A DNA stretch of 44,711 nt from the NCBI GenBank assembly GCA_028820505.1, contig JAPPIT010000026.1, forward strand, positions 1 through 44,711. The letters are read 5' to 3'. Positions 7,521 to 15,799 of this stretch are shown in pieces. Under the pieces are notes generated by a model that was not told the origin of the DNA, did no database searches, and was given only the letters and a program-made list of their open reading frames with translations. The first letter of the stretch is position 1. Every line of letters begins with the position of its first letter. The translations under genes and the position numbers were made by a program. The stretch comes from Defluviicoccus sp. (GTDB lineage: Bacteria > Pseudomonadota > Alphaproteobacteria > MPNO01).

Positions 7521-9352
7521 TCGGCGGCCTCGGCCGGTATCCGCGCGGCGGCGAGCGCCTTGCGACGGGCTTCCGTGGCGGAAGCATCGAACGAGGACAG
7601 GCTCTCGTCCATGACGACGCCGTAGACGTTCTCCGCCGTCTCGCGCGATACCGCGCCGGTGCGGCAATCCTCCAGCACCGTCCCGGGCTCGCGGTCCAGC
7701 GGGTCGCCGTAGCCGCCGCCGCCGTTCCAGCGCACATAGAGCACGTCCTCGCCCATCAGCGGGAACACGCCCCAGGAAATCCGCTCCTGGTCGCCCGGCA
7801 AATCGTCGACCGCCTGGCCGAACCCGGCATCGGCGTTGCGCGGGTCGGGCTCCGCCTCGTTGTTCTTCACCCAGATGTAGGAATTCGGCGCCCCGGGATA
7901 GCCGCCGGCGAGTCCCTCGCTCATCGGGAAGTCGGCGCCCTTGCCGGAGACCACGTAGTGGAGCCCGCCGTCGGGCGCGTCGTGCGGGGTGAGGCCGATC
8001 TCCATGCCCGCGCCGCCGCGATAGCGCCCCGGCCCGCCGGAATCCGTCATCCGGCGGCGGAACAGGTAGCGCAGCGGGAATATGGTCTCCAGCGTCTCGA
8101 CATTGGCCATGCGCGAGATCGGGTTGGGGATCTCGCCGCCGACGTCGATGCCGTCGGCGAAGTTGCGCGCCCCGCCCGAGCCCGCGAAGGTCTCGGTCAG
8201 GATGCCGATGGCCTCGCCGCCGTGCTGGTTGCGGCCGAACATGAAGACGGCGAAGTGGTTGGCGTGCCAGACCGCGGTCGCCTCGCTGGCGTATTTCTCG
8301 CTCGCGTCCAGCATCTTCCCGATCGCCGCGCAGGCCGCGTTGTTGACCGACTGGATCGCGCCCACGGTGGCGACCGAGACCGGCGCGGGCCGCGTGCAGT
8401 TCACGATCGAGCCCTCGGGCGCGATCATCTCGATCGGCCTGACCACGCCCTCGTTCCAGGTGATGTCGAAGCAGAGCAGCGGGAACAGCGGCGCGAACAG
8501 ACCGCCGAGCGAGGCCCATTTCGTGCAGTTGATCGCGTACGGCGCCTGCGGGCTCGATCCCGAGAAATCGAACACCAGCCGGTCGTCCCGCTTGGTCATG
8601 GTGAGGTTGACCTTGAACACCTCGCCCTTGACGTCGATGTACTGGCGCGACTGCCAGGACCCGTCGGGCAGCTCGCGCAGCCGCTCGCGCAGCAGCTCCT
8701 CGGATTGCTCGATCAGCGTGCGGCAGGCCTCGTCGACGGTGTCGTGGCCGTATTTTTCGATCAGCGCCAGCATGCGCTCGCGCGCGACGTTGTTGCAGGC
8801 GATCATCGAGGACATATCGAGGGCGACCATCTCGGGCGAGCGCACCATGTTCAGCATGGTGTCCATCACGTCATGGTTCACCGTGCCGCCGCTGACCAGC
8901 CGGATGCCGGGCGAGGAGAACCCCTCGGTGAAGATGTCGGGCGCGTCGGGGCAGAACCCGCCCGGATTGGTCGCGCCGATGTCGTAGACGTGGACGAAGC
9001 AGGCGCTCCAGGCGACCAGCTCGCCGTCATGGTGGATCGGCGCGACGAGATAGATGTCGGAGGTATGAAGGGCGGCGGTGTAGGGATCGTTGAGCAGGAA
9101 GACGTCGCCCTCGTTGATGTCGTCTCCGAACCGCCGGATCGTCGCCTTGCAGGCCTCGGCCGCGCTGGTGAGATGGTGCAGGAAGCCGACGCCTCCCATC
9201 AGCAGCGAGCCGTCCGCGCGATAGAGCGAGACCATCAGGTCGTGGCCCTCGTTGGTGATCGCGGAGCCGGAGACGTGCTTGAGCGTGATCACCGCCTCGT
9301 CGACGATGCGGAACAGGCGGTGGCGGATGATGGAAAAGGTGATGGGATCCAT
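7517..9352 (-). CDS. Hydantoinase B/oxoprolinase family protein (HyuB-like)
   Basis: A 611-aa protein of the HyuB family. It opens with MDPITFSIIRHRL, typical of the family start. It also contains the LNDPYTAALHTSDIYL motif near residue 95 and the conserved CPDAPDIFTEGF segment near 135. Family members act with a HyuA partner in ATP-dependent hydantoin or 5-oxoproline ring opening, or as the carboxylating half of acetone and acetophenone carboxylases. The start chosen is ATG 9352; upstream in-frame sequence lies inside hyuA. HyuA ends 11 bp upstream, and the small zinc subunit overlaps its stop. The presence of that subunit favours a ketone carboxylase-like complex over a simple hydantoinase, but the substrate is not known. 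Confidence 0.9.
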   Translation of the reverse strand: MDPITFSIIRHRLFRIVDEAVITLKHVSGSAITNEGHDLMVSLYRADGSLLMGGVGFLHHLTSAAEACKATIRRFGDDINEGDVFLLNDPYTAALHTSDIYLVAPIHHDGELVAWSACFVHVYDIGATNPGGFCPDAPDIFTEGFSSPGIRLVSGGTVNHDVMDTMLNMVRSPEMVALDMSSMIACNNVARERMLALIEKYGHDTVDEACRTLIEQSEELLRERLRELPDGSWQSRQYIDVKGEVFKVNLTMTKRDDRLVFDFSGSSPQAPYAINCTKWASLGGLFAPLFPLLCFDITWNEGVVRPIEMIAPEGSIVNCTRPAPVSVATVGAIQSVNNAACAAIGKMLDASEKYASEATAVWHANHFAVFMFGRNQHGGEAIGILTETFAGSGGARNFADGIDVGGEIPNPISRMANVETLETIFPLRYLFRRRMTDSGGPGRYRGGAGMEIGLTPHDAPDGGLHYVVSGKGADFPMSEGLAGGYPGAPNSYIWVKNNEAEPDPRNADAGFGQAVDDLPGDQERISWGVFPLMGEDVLYVRWNGGGGYGDPLDREPGTVLEDCRTGAVSRETAENVYGVVMDESLSSFDASATEARRKALAAARIPAEAAE

Positions 9353-9363
9353 CGCGGGGCTCC

Positions 9364-11478
9364 TCAGTCGAACGCGATGACGATATTGCGCCAGGAATCC
9401 ATCCGCGCGGTCTGCGCGGCCTGGACGACGATGGTGGTGATTGGGGTTTGGACGACCGCCGGGCCGGCGAGCGAATTGCCGGGGACGAGCGCGGCGAAAT
9501 CGTAGATGTCCGCCGGCGCGAGCCCGCCCTCGGCCTCGACGAAGACGTCCCGCTTGCCGCGATGGGCGGCCGAGGCGTCCTCGCCGACGAGCGGCTCCGC
9601 CGGGATCTCCGGGCGCGTCATGCGGCCGCGCGCCGACAGCCGGAACATCGTCATCTCGATGCCGGCGCCGCGATAGGCCGAGCCCTTGCCGTACTTGCGT
9701 TCGTAGAGCGCCTCGAAGTCGCCCACCAGCGCCTCCAGCCCGGCCTCGTCGAGCGGGGTGGAAGCGCGGACCGGCGTGGTGACCTCGTGCACCTGGCGGC
9801 GATAGCGGAGGTCGGCGGACCATTCGAGAGAAACGTCGCCGTCCGCGAAGCCCTCGTCGGCGAGCTGCGCGCGGGCGCGCTCGACCATGGGCGCGTAGAT
9901 CGCGTTGATCTCTTCCGCCGGCACCGGCACCGGGCGCGTCGCCGTGTGGGCGTATTCGTGCACCACGTCGGCGGAAACCAGGCCGAAGGCGCAGTTCACC
10001 GAGGCGGTGTAGGGAACCACGATCCGCTTCACGTTGAGCTCCTGGCCGAACACGCCGGCGAGCAGGGGGCAGGACCCGCCGAAGGCGTGCAGCACGAAGT
10101 CGCGCGGGTCGAGGCCGCGCTCGACCGTGATCTCGTGGATCAGGTCGGCGATCTGGGCCGCGGCGACGCGGTATATCCCGAAAGCCGCCTCGTTGACGTC
10201 CATCCCCATCGGCCGGGCGATCGCGCTCTCGAACGCCCTGCGCGCCGCCTCGATGTCCAGCGGGATCGAGCCCCCGAGGAAGGTGGACGGGTCCATATAG
10301 CCGATCAGCGTCATGACATCGGTCAGTGTGGGCTCGGTGCCGCCGAGCCCGTAGCAGACCGGACCGGGCCGCGCGCCCGCGCTCTTGGGACCGACGCGGG
10401 GAACGCCGGTGCGGGGCTCGAGCGAGACGATGGACCCCCCGCCGGCGCCGATCGAGACGACCTCGATCTTGGGAGCGACATAGTGGTAGCGGTCGACCAG
10501 CGGCTCGCGCGCGAACTCGAGCGCGCCGCCCTGGATCACCCCGACCTTGAAGGTCGTCCCGCCCATGTCGGCCGCGATCACGTCGGGATCGCCCATCGTG
10601 GCGCCGAGATACCGGGCCCCGATCACGCCGGCGGCGGGGCCGCACTCGATCATGCCGACGGCGCGGCTCGAAGCCTCCTCCGCCGGCAGCAGCCCGCCAT
10701 AGCCCTGCATGACCAGGAGCGGCCCGCCATAGCCCTCCTCCGCCAGCAGCGCCTGGAGCTCGACGATGTAATCGTGCGCGATCCGCCCGGCATAGGCGTT
10801 GATCACCGTCGTGGAGGTGCGTTCGTACTCCCCGGGGACCGGCGCGATGTCGCTCGAAATCGTGACATAGGCGTCCGGCGCGGCCGCCGCCGCGATCTCC
10901 CGGATCCGCCGCTCGTGCACGGGGTTGTAGGGCGACCAGAGCAGGCAGATCGCAAGCGCCTCGACGCCGGCCGCCTCGACCAGATAGCGGATCGCCGCCT
11001 CGGCGGAGCCCTCGTCGAGCTCGCGGATCACCGCGCCCTTGTAGTCGATGCGTTCGGGAACGCCGCGGATCCGGTCCGCCGGCACCAGGGGCGGCGCGCG
11101 GTCGGTCTTGACCGGGTGCTTGAGCCCCTCCTCGGCGAGCCCGGCCCAGCGCCCGTAGGCGCCGCGGGTAACCAGGAGGGTATCCTCGAAGCCTTCGGTG
11201 GCGATCAGCCCGGTCCTCGCCCCGCCCCGCGTCAGCAGCGCGTTGTCGACCACCGTCGAGCCGTGGGTGAACAGGCTCGTGCGCCTGAGCAGGTCGCCGA
11301 GCGGGACGCCCATCGCGTCGGCCGCGGACCGGATCGAGTCGATCACCCCGGTCGCGAAATCGGGCGGCGTCGAAAGCGCCTTGCCGATATGGATCGGCTC
11401 GCCCGCCGCGAAAACCACGGTGTCGGTGCAGGTGCCGCCGACATCGGTCGCGATCACATAGGACTTTTCGCCGCTCAC
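9364..11478 (-). CDS. Hydantoinase/oxoprolinase A family ATPase subunit (HyuA-like)
   Basis: A 704-aa ATP-binding subunit of the actin/ASKHA fold. The phosphate loop at residues 12-19 is DVGGTCTD, where most relatives have Phe rather than Cys at the sixth place. Further motifs are AADMGGTTFKVGVI (second phosphate loop) near residue 304 and HAFGGSCP late in the ATPase region. Family knowledge: it uses ATP to phosphorylate a carbonyl oxygen of the substrate or bicarbonate, making it reactive for the HyuB partner. It is the first gene of the hyuA-hyuB-gamma set on the minus strand. The sorAB pair lies 118 bp upstream on the same strand, so co-transcription is possible but not evident. Confidence 0.92.
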   Translation of the reverse strand: MSGEKSYVIATDVGGTCTDTVVFAAGEPIHIGKALSTPPDFATGVIDSIRSAADAMGVPLGDLLRRTSLFTHGSTVVDNALLTRGGARTGLIATEGFEDTLLVTRGAYGRWAGLAEEGLKHPVKTDRAPPLVPADRIRGVPERIDYKGAVIRELDEGSAEAAIRYLVEAAGVEALAICLLWSPYNPVHERRIREIAAAAAPDAYVTISSDIAPVPGEYERTSTTVINAYAGRIAHDYIVELQALLAEEGYGGPLLVMQGYGGLLPAEEASSRAVGMIECGPAAGVIGARYLGATMGDPDVIAADMGGTTFKVGVIQGGALEFAREPLVDRYHYVAPKIEVVSIGAGGGSIVSLEPRTGVPRVGPKSAGARPGPVCYGLGGTEPTLTDVMTLIGYMDPSTFLGGSIPLDIEAARRAFESAIARPMGMDVNEAAFGIYRVAAAQIADLIHEITVERGLDPRDFVLHAFGGSCPLLAGVFGQELNVKRIVVPYTASVNCAFGLVSADVVHEYAHTATRPVPVPAEEINAIYAPMVERARAQLADEGFADGDVSLEWSADLRYRRQVHEVTTPVRASTPLDEAGLEALVGDFEALYERKYGKGSAYRGAGIEMTMFRLSARGRMTRPEIPAEPLVGEDASAAHRGKRDVFVEAEGGLAPADIYDFAALVPGNSLAGPAVVQTPITTIVVQAAQTARMDSWRNIVIAFD

Positions 11479-11596
11479 CGCCGTCCTGCCATCGCCAACT
11501 TCCGGGCACCCCGTGCCGTCGCGCCGGTCAGACCATGCGGGCCGCCGCCGCGACGGTCAAGCGGACGGGCGGGGAAAGGGCTTCCCGCCGCGGGCC

Positions 11597-11917
11597 TTAC
11601 TTCGCCATGCGCCGCGCCAACCGGTCGGGGCCGTAAAACTTCGCGAGGTAATCCAGCACCAGTCGTTCGTCTTCCGGTTCGAGCTCCGCCATTTCATGTT
11701 CCTCGACCATCAAAACGAGCACCTCCTCCCAGGTCGACCGGGAGAGACCCTGCTGGGCGACCAGCTTCATGGAATGGCAGGCGCCGCAGAGCCCGAGGAC
11801 CTCGTCGCGCCCCTCCCCGGGAGGAAGGCCCTCGTAGTCGTCGTCCGCCGAAACGGTGCCCGACAGGCAAACCGCGGCGGCCACGGCCGCGAGCCATGCC
11901 CGCCGCGGCGAAGTCAT
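11597..11917 (-). CDS. sorB: SorB-like monoheme cytochrome c subunit
   Basis: A 106-aa periplasmic c-type cytochrome. A signal peptide covers residues 1 to about 24, ending VSADD. One heme-binding motif C44-G-A-C47-H48 is present. A Met-rich helix (WEEVLVLMVEEHEM, 63-76) supplies the probable axial Met, as in SorB. The ATG at 11917 overlaps the SorA stop by one base (TGATG). A longer in-frame reading would start inside sorA and lack a proper signal. Role: it accepts electrons from the molybdenum subunit and passes them to the respiratory chain during sulfite oxidation. The size and pairing match the SorAB sulfite dehydrogenase. Confidence 0.9.
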   Translation of the reverse strand: MTSPRRAWLAAVAAAVCLSGTVSADDDYEGLPPGEGRDEVLGLCGACHSMKLVAQQGLSRSTWEEVLVLMVEEHEMAELEPEDERLVLDYLAKFYGPDRLARRMAK

Positions 11918-13221
11918 CAGCTCACGCGCACGGAGATCCGGTGCATCGAGTTGTTGAGATAGCCCTTCGGGTTCCACGCGATGGCGAAAGGCTGGCTCGT
12001 TCCTTCGTCGTCGGTCGCGCGCGCCCAGACCTCGTAATAACCCTTTTGCGGGAATTGCAGTTTCGCGGCCCAGCGCTGCCAGGCATAGGGGTTGGCCGGG
12101 CGCGCGAGCTGGGCCCGCTCCCAGCTGGCGCCGAAGTCGATGGAAACATCGACGCGGTCCACCGTGTTGTCCCCCGCCCAGGCATGTCCCGCGACGGAAA
12201 GATCCCGGCCGGAAATGGAAAGCCCGGTCTTCGGCGTCGTGATCAGCGACTTCACCGGCATGGAGTGGATGATTTTCATCGCGCTCTTCGGCACCTTTTC
12301 GCCGGGCGAAACCGGATAGTCGGGAACCCGATAGGCGCTCCCCGTCATCTTGGGTCCGTCATGCACCACGTCGCGCAGCCAGATTCGGTTGAGCCACTTT
12401 TGCGAACACGAGCCCGGCCAGCCCGGGACAACCAGCCGCAAAGGCGCGCCGTTCATCGGATGCAACGCCCCCCCGTTCATGCCGAAAGCGATGAGGTTGC
12501 TGGGATTCATCGCCTTTTCGATCGGCACCCCGCGCGAAATCGCGAGCTTGCCCTCCTTGCCCGACAAGTGCGTATCCGCGCCGACATGGGCGGTGTAGAT
12601 CACGCTGTCCTTGATGCCGGCCGCCTTCAGAACGTCGGCGAGGCGAACGCCCGTCCACTCGGCGCAGGCGACCGCGCCCACCGTCCACTGGTTGCCGCGC
12701 GCCGGCGGGTCGAAAAACGCGCGCCCGTTGCCGCCGCATTCGATGGCGAGGCGCTGCGTAACGACGTCGAATTTCTTTTTCAGCTCTTCGATGCCGAGGG
12801 TCATGGGTCTGTTCACGAGACCGTCGATGCGCAACGTCCACGTCGCCGCATCCATCGCCTCGGGAACGATGCCGTTGTTCCGGATAAAATGCCTGGACGT
12901 GGGCGTCACTTCGTCGTCGAGCAGGTGGGCCGGCGTTTCCGCGTTTACCGGCCGGTCGTTGAGAACGGTGAGGCCTTCCTTGCCGGCGATTTTCACCGGA
13001 TTGGCGGCCAGCGCCTCCGGGATGAAGCCGGACGGCATGTTTCGATGGAAGGGGATCGCCGCGCCCAGCGCCGTTCCCATGGCGGCGAGGCCGGCCCCTT
13101 TCAGAAAGCCCCGGCGGTCCCTGTGGGGTTCGCGGCCGAACACGATCCGATCCGCCCGGTCGGGATCCTGGGCATAGAGTTCGAAAAGATCGGCCTGACG
13201 TTTGTCTTTACGATACTTCAT
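11917..13221 (-). CDS. sorA: Sulfite:cytochrome c oxidoreductase, molybdopterin subunit (SorA-like)
   Basis: A 434-aa sulfite oxidase-family enzyme that oxidises sulfite to sulfate in the periplasm. A twin-arginine signal DRRGFLKGAG lies at 35-44 and implies export with cofactor already bound. The molybdenum-ligating Cys is C162 in AIECGGNGRAFF. A C-terminal dimerisation domain (Mo-co_dimer type) spans about 300-434. The start ATG follows a strong AGGGAGG, about nine bases upstream. SorB follows with a one-base overlap. Genes of this pair detoxify sulfite or gain energy from it, for example during breakdown of organosulfonates or thiosulfate. The base composition of this gene is less GC-biased than its left-hand neighbours. 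Confidence 0.94.
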   Translation of the reverse strand: MKYRKDKRQADLFELYAQDPDRADRIVFGREPHRDRRGFLKGAGLAAMGTALGAAIPFHRNMPSGFIPEALAANPVKIAGKEGLTVLNDRPVNAETPAHLLDDEVTPTSRHFIRNNGIVPEAMDAATWTLRIDGLVNRPMTLGIEELKKKFDVVTQRLAIECGGNGRAFFDPPARGNQWTVGAVACAEWTGVRLADVLKAAGIKDSVIYTAHVGADTHLSGKEGKLAISRGVPIEKAMNPSNLIAFGMNGGALHPMNGAPLRLVVPGWPGSCSQKWLNRIWLRDVVHDGPKMTGSAYRVPDYPVSPGEKVPKSAMKIIHSMPVKSLITTPKTGLSISGRDLSVAGHAWAGDNTVDRVDVSIDFGASWERAQLARPANPYAWQRWAAKLQFPQKGYYEVWARATDDEGTSQPFAIAWNPKGYLNNSMHRISVRVS

Positions 13222-13250
13222 CGGCGTTTACCTCCCTTTTTCTTCCGCGC

Positions 13251-13279
13251 ATGAAACCAAAACGGAATCGGGTCGTCAA
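13251..13279 (-). promoter_or_regulatory. Candidate sorAB promoter
   Basis: On the minus strand TTGACG (13279-13274) is followed after 17 bases by TTTCAT (13256-13251). This places a transcript start near 13244, just upstream of the sorA ribosome binding site. The -35 box matches five of six consensus bases and the -10 box four of six. Confidence 0.45.
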
Positions 13280-13306
13280 TTCGTTAACCCGCCTGCGCGA
13301 CAGATG

Positions 13307-13321
13307 TCGATCGGAGATCGA
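13307..13321. promoter_or_regulatory. Short palindrome upstream of sorA, possible operator
   Basis: TCGATC, three bases, GATCGA forms a perfect 6-bp inverted repeat, flanked by two copies of GATGTC. It lies about 30 bp upstream of the candidate sorAB -35 box, a usual place for an activator site. The binding protein is unknown. Confidence 0.3.
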
Positions 13322-13495
13322 TGTCACGCGGCACACAATAGCGTTTTTCGCCAGTTGACCTAGGCATCGGGTAGACATTCGCGCCCCGCAAGTGCCGAGC
13401 GGGAATGTCGACCTTTGCCGACTCGACCGGCCGGTCGACATTTCCGTCGGCATAGACCCGTTCGGAAATGCCGACCGTGCGCCCGGCAACGGAAA

Positions 13496-13520
13496 GGGGC
13501 GCCGAACCCTCCGGCGCCCC
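13496..13520. terminator. GC hairpin without a T tract
   Basis: GGGGCGCCG (13496-13504) and CGGCGCCCC (13512-13520) form a perfect 9-bp stem around a 7-base loop. No run of T follows on either strand, so intrinsic termination is uncertain. Confidence 0.35.
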
Positions 13521-13695
13521 CACTTCTCGACTCTCCCAAATTTACCCCAAAACGCGTCCCGAGTCAAGAAAAAAATGCTTGTTCAAGGTAAACAAATCGA
13601 TAAGTCTAGGATTTCATGGGATTTTTTCTCTCTTCCGATTCCACCTCGAAACCGCCTCCCGGACCCCGACGCCGCTCCGTCCCGCCCCCCCTCTG

Positions 13696-13784
13696 TCATG
13701 GTCGGCGCAGGCCGACCATCCACGTTTTGTTTTTGTATCCCGCGCCTTAAAAACTCGTGGATGGTCGGCCTGCGCCGACCATGA
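13696..13784. repeat. Paired inverted palindromic repeat, family B
   Basis: Two 29-base units, 13696-13724 and 13756-13784, are perfect reverse complements separated by 31 bases. The core is ATGGTCGGC, GCAG, GCCGACCAT, which folds on itself. The outer TCATG and inner CATCCACG flanks are shared with family A although the core differs. It looks like a REP/BIME-type element. Confidence 0.88.
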
Positions 13785-13982
13785 CGGGAGAGGAACGGTC
13801 CCGGTCGAACCGGATACGCCCCGGCGCTTCCCGGAACGCCTGTCGACCTCCCCTGTCGCGTTATCTCTATAAGCCCCGTCGAATACCCGTCCGTTCGACC
13901 GGCGATGGGACATTTATGTGCCTTTAACGCGTCTTTATCCCTTCGTTCGTAGAAACGCCGTGCGCGAAAATACAGATTTCGG

Positions 13983-14010
13983 TTGCAACCGGTGCCCCGC
14001 CGAATATATT
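13983..14010 (+). promoter_or_regulatory. Candidate promoter for the 173-aa gene
   Basis: TTGCAA (13983-13988), 16 bases, TATATT (14005-14010). This sits in an AT-richer segment and predicts a start near 14017, leaving a leader of about 50 bases before the ATG at 14069. Confidence 0.45.
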
Positions 14011-14068
14011 TCGTACGATAACGACAGCCACAAAATATCTGACCTCTTGCCAATTGCGGAGCCGAAAC

Positions 14069-14590
14069 ATGCCGAACGCTTCAGGGACCGGTGCGGAAAA
14101 ACTCGCGGCGCTCATCGCCGAAATCGAAAACGAGGCCTATGCGCGGGGCCAGGCGGACGCGAGAAAGGAAATACTGAACCTTCTGGGCACGGGAGGCGAA
14201 CCGGCGACGCGCGCGAGAGCGACCCGCGGCCGCCGGGCGAAGACGGCGGCGGCGCCCAAGCGCCGCGCGAGCGGACGCAAGCGCGCCCCCAAGGGCTCGG
14301 TGCCCCGCTTCGTGGAACAGGCCCTGCGCGAACAGCCCGGCCTGACCCCGCCGGAAATCCTGGCCCGCGCCGCCACCGACATGGAGCGTCTGATCAAGCT
14401 GCCCTCGATCCGGACCGAATTGAGAAACGGCCGGAGACAGGGCAAATACGAGCTCAATGACGGTCGATGGACCCTCGCGGGGTCGAGCGCCGCCGGCGCG
14501 GCCTCCGCCGAAACGGCCTCTTCGGAAGCGCCGCCGGTTTCGGAGCCGGGCCAGGGCGAAGGGACCGCCGCTTCCCGCTGGAGCAACTGA
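14069..14590 (+). CDS. Putative DNA-binding protein with basic linker and winged-helix-like C-terminal half
   Basis: A 173-aa protein of no family I can name. Three parts are seen. An N-terminal helix (residues 5-40, EKLAALIAEIENEAYARGQ and on) looks like a short coiled coil. A strongly basic Ala/Arg/Lys linker runs from about 48 to 78. A compact segment from about 79 to 140 (SVPRFVEQALREQPGLTPPEI, then an RTELRNGRRQGKY turn) is laid out like a winged helix: helix, helix-turn-helix, then beta wing. The tail is Ala/Ser/Glu-rich. DNA binding or nucleoid association is inferred from this design. GGAG at 14058-14061 sets the ATG 14069 start; a TTG at 14054 is also open. A clear terminator follows the gene. 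Confidence 0.75.
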   Translation: MPNASGTGAEKLAALIAEIENEAYARGQADARKEILNLLGTGGEPATRARATRGRRAKTAAAPKRRASGRKRAPKGSVPRFVEQALREQPGLTPPEILARAATDMERLIKLPSIRTELRNGRRQGKYELNDGRWTLAGSSAAGAASAETASSEAPPVSEPGQGEGTAASRWSN

Positions 14591-14663
14591 CGCGCCTCGA
14601 TTCCAGGGACGCCGCTTTCGGGGCGTTCGCCGACCCGTCGTGCGGGAACCGCCCGATGCCGGA

Positions 14664-14691
14664 GGGGGCCGCCTCGGTTCGGCCCCCTTTT
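14664..14691 (+). terminator. Rho-independent terminator
   Basis: GGGGGCCG (14664-14671), an 8-base loop, CGGCCCCC (14680-14687), then TTTT. It stands 73 bp after the stop of the 173-aa gene and is a classical intrinsic terminator for plus-strand transcription. Confidence 0.85.
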
Positions 14692-14703
14692 CGGCAAGCG
14701 ATG

Positions 14704-14715
14704 TGTCAATTGACA
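14704..14715. promoter_or_regulatory. 12-bp palindrome TGTCAATTGACA
   Basis: A perfect palindrome just after the terminator and about 170 bp before the TbpB-like lipoprotein gene. It contains TTGACA, a consensus -35 box, but no good -10 box at the right distance. Either an operator or chance. Confidence 0.3.
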
Positions 14716-14886
14716 AACCTTCCATAGTTCAGCACGCTTTTCCCGTCGCCAAATCCACGAGCAGCCCATGTCGGGCTGCCCGCGAATACAAGACCGTCAA
14801 GGGAATAAGCGGGAACCCACCATAGCTCGTGGATTGTTTGGCGACCGGCCCGGCGCCCGCTGGGTCGCGTCTTATGGGAGCAATTC

Positions 14887-15780
14887 ATGACAGTCAGGAA
14901 ACATGCGGCAACTTCGGCCGCGATGGTCGCTCTATTGATTCTAACCGCCTGTGGCGGAGGTGGCGGCGGCGGTGGAACGGGCCCACGCACATCCTCCGAC
15001 GACGTGAGACAGCAAACCGGGCTCGCCGCGCCTGCCGAGACACCAGCGGCACAGCGCGCCCGGTCGCCGGGGATCATCGCGCGCACCGACTCGCTGATCA
15101 TTTCCACCACGTATGTCGAGACCGACGATTCCAGGGTCCCCATGCTCTCACTGCGGTCGTCGTGCTCCGGCACCCGATGCACGGTAACGGAACCGACATC
15201 GGGGTATTCGGACACGCTGACCATCTCCGATTTGGAGGATGTGAACGCTCCGGTCGAGGCGGTCGGATCGAAGCACGGCATCACGCTCCTAGCGCAGAGC
15301 CTGCTGGGCGAATTCTGGAGTTTCGGCGCCTGGATGAGCCACAGCGGGTTTGCGGTTCAAGGCGTAGAAGGGACGGTCGAAGGCATCAGGTTTGTAGCCC
15401 GATACGGTCTGGCGGGCGGCGATCTCACCGGCGCGGCACCGACGGGAAGCGCGACTTGGCGCGGACTCATGGTCGGGACACCGGCAACCGGAGCGAACCT
15501 CGGCGACTGGCTGCTTGGCGATGCGGTGCTCACCTACCGCCTCACCGGAAGGTCGCTCGACGCTTCGTTTACCGGCATCAGGAACGTCGACCGTAACGCG
15601 GCGCACTCGACGGCCACGGTATCCTTCACGGGCGTCCCGGTTTCGTCCGGCGGCACCTACCGGGCCGGGATCACGGGCAACCGCATTCAGGGCGGGTTCT
15701 ACGGGCCGGGACAGGCGGAAGCCGCCGGGGTGTTCGAGCAGTCGAACATCGTCGGCGCGTTCGGAGCCAAGCGCCAGTAA
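14887..15780 (+). CDS. TbpB-like surface lipoprotein
   Basis: A 297-aa lipoprotein. The signal peptide ends with lipobox LTAC, giving lipidated C22, followed by a run of eight Gly as a flexible tether. The C-terminal third (about residues 215-297) looks like the transferrin-binding protein B beta-barrel domain. It contains TATVSFTGVP, GNRIQGGFYGPGQAEAAGVFE and a terminal GAFGAKRQ, the usual end of such barrels. Relatives bind host or environmental ligands (transferrin, haemoglobin, other metals) and reach the surface through Slam. No Slam, TonB receptor or Fur box is seen nearby, so ligand and export route are open. GGGAG six bases before the ATG supports the start. Confidence 0.8.
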   Translation: MTVRKHAATSAAMVALLILTACGGGGGGGGTGPRTSSDDVRQQTGLAAPAETPAAQRARSPGIIARTDSLIISTTYVETDDSRVPMLSLRSSCSGTRCTVTEPTSGYSDTLTISDLEDVNAPVEAVGSKHGITLLAQSLLGEFWSFGAWMSHSGFAVQGVEGTVEGIRFVARYGLAGGDLTGAAPTGSATWRGLMVGTPATGANLGDWLLGDAVLTYRLTGRSLDASFTGIRNVDRNAAHSTATVSFTGVPVSSGGTYRAGITGNRIQGGFYGPGQAEAAGVFEQSNIVGAFGAKRQ

Positions 15781-15799
15781 CGGGACGGCGGAAGCCCGG

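Larger units (their letters stand above)
13222..14068. other. 847-bp intergenic region between sorA and a divergent gene
   Basis: It holds the sorA ribosome binding site and a candidate promoter, a short palindrome, two diverged 48-base direct repeats (13365-13412 and 13428-13475), a GC hairpin (13496-13520), a family B paired palindrome (13696-13784), and an AT-richer end (about 13900-14060) with a plus-strand promoter candidate. No convincing gene is seen. Confidence 0.75.

Noticed and set aside
9448-13254. Plus-strand ORF of 1268 aa across hyuA and sorAB
   Set aside because: It runs antisense to three well-supported genes, is very rich in Arg/Asp/Gly, and shows no motif.
13284-13523. Minus-strand 79-aa ORF covering the 48-base repeats
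   Set aside because: No ribosome binding site or known family; the peptide repeat is weak. Kept only as a repeat finding.
14944-14980. Poly-Gly tract of the lipoprotein as a phase-variation switch
   Set aside because: The codons are mixed GGN triplets rather than a homopolymer or a repeat whose unit is not a multiple of three, so slippage would not shift the frame.
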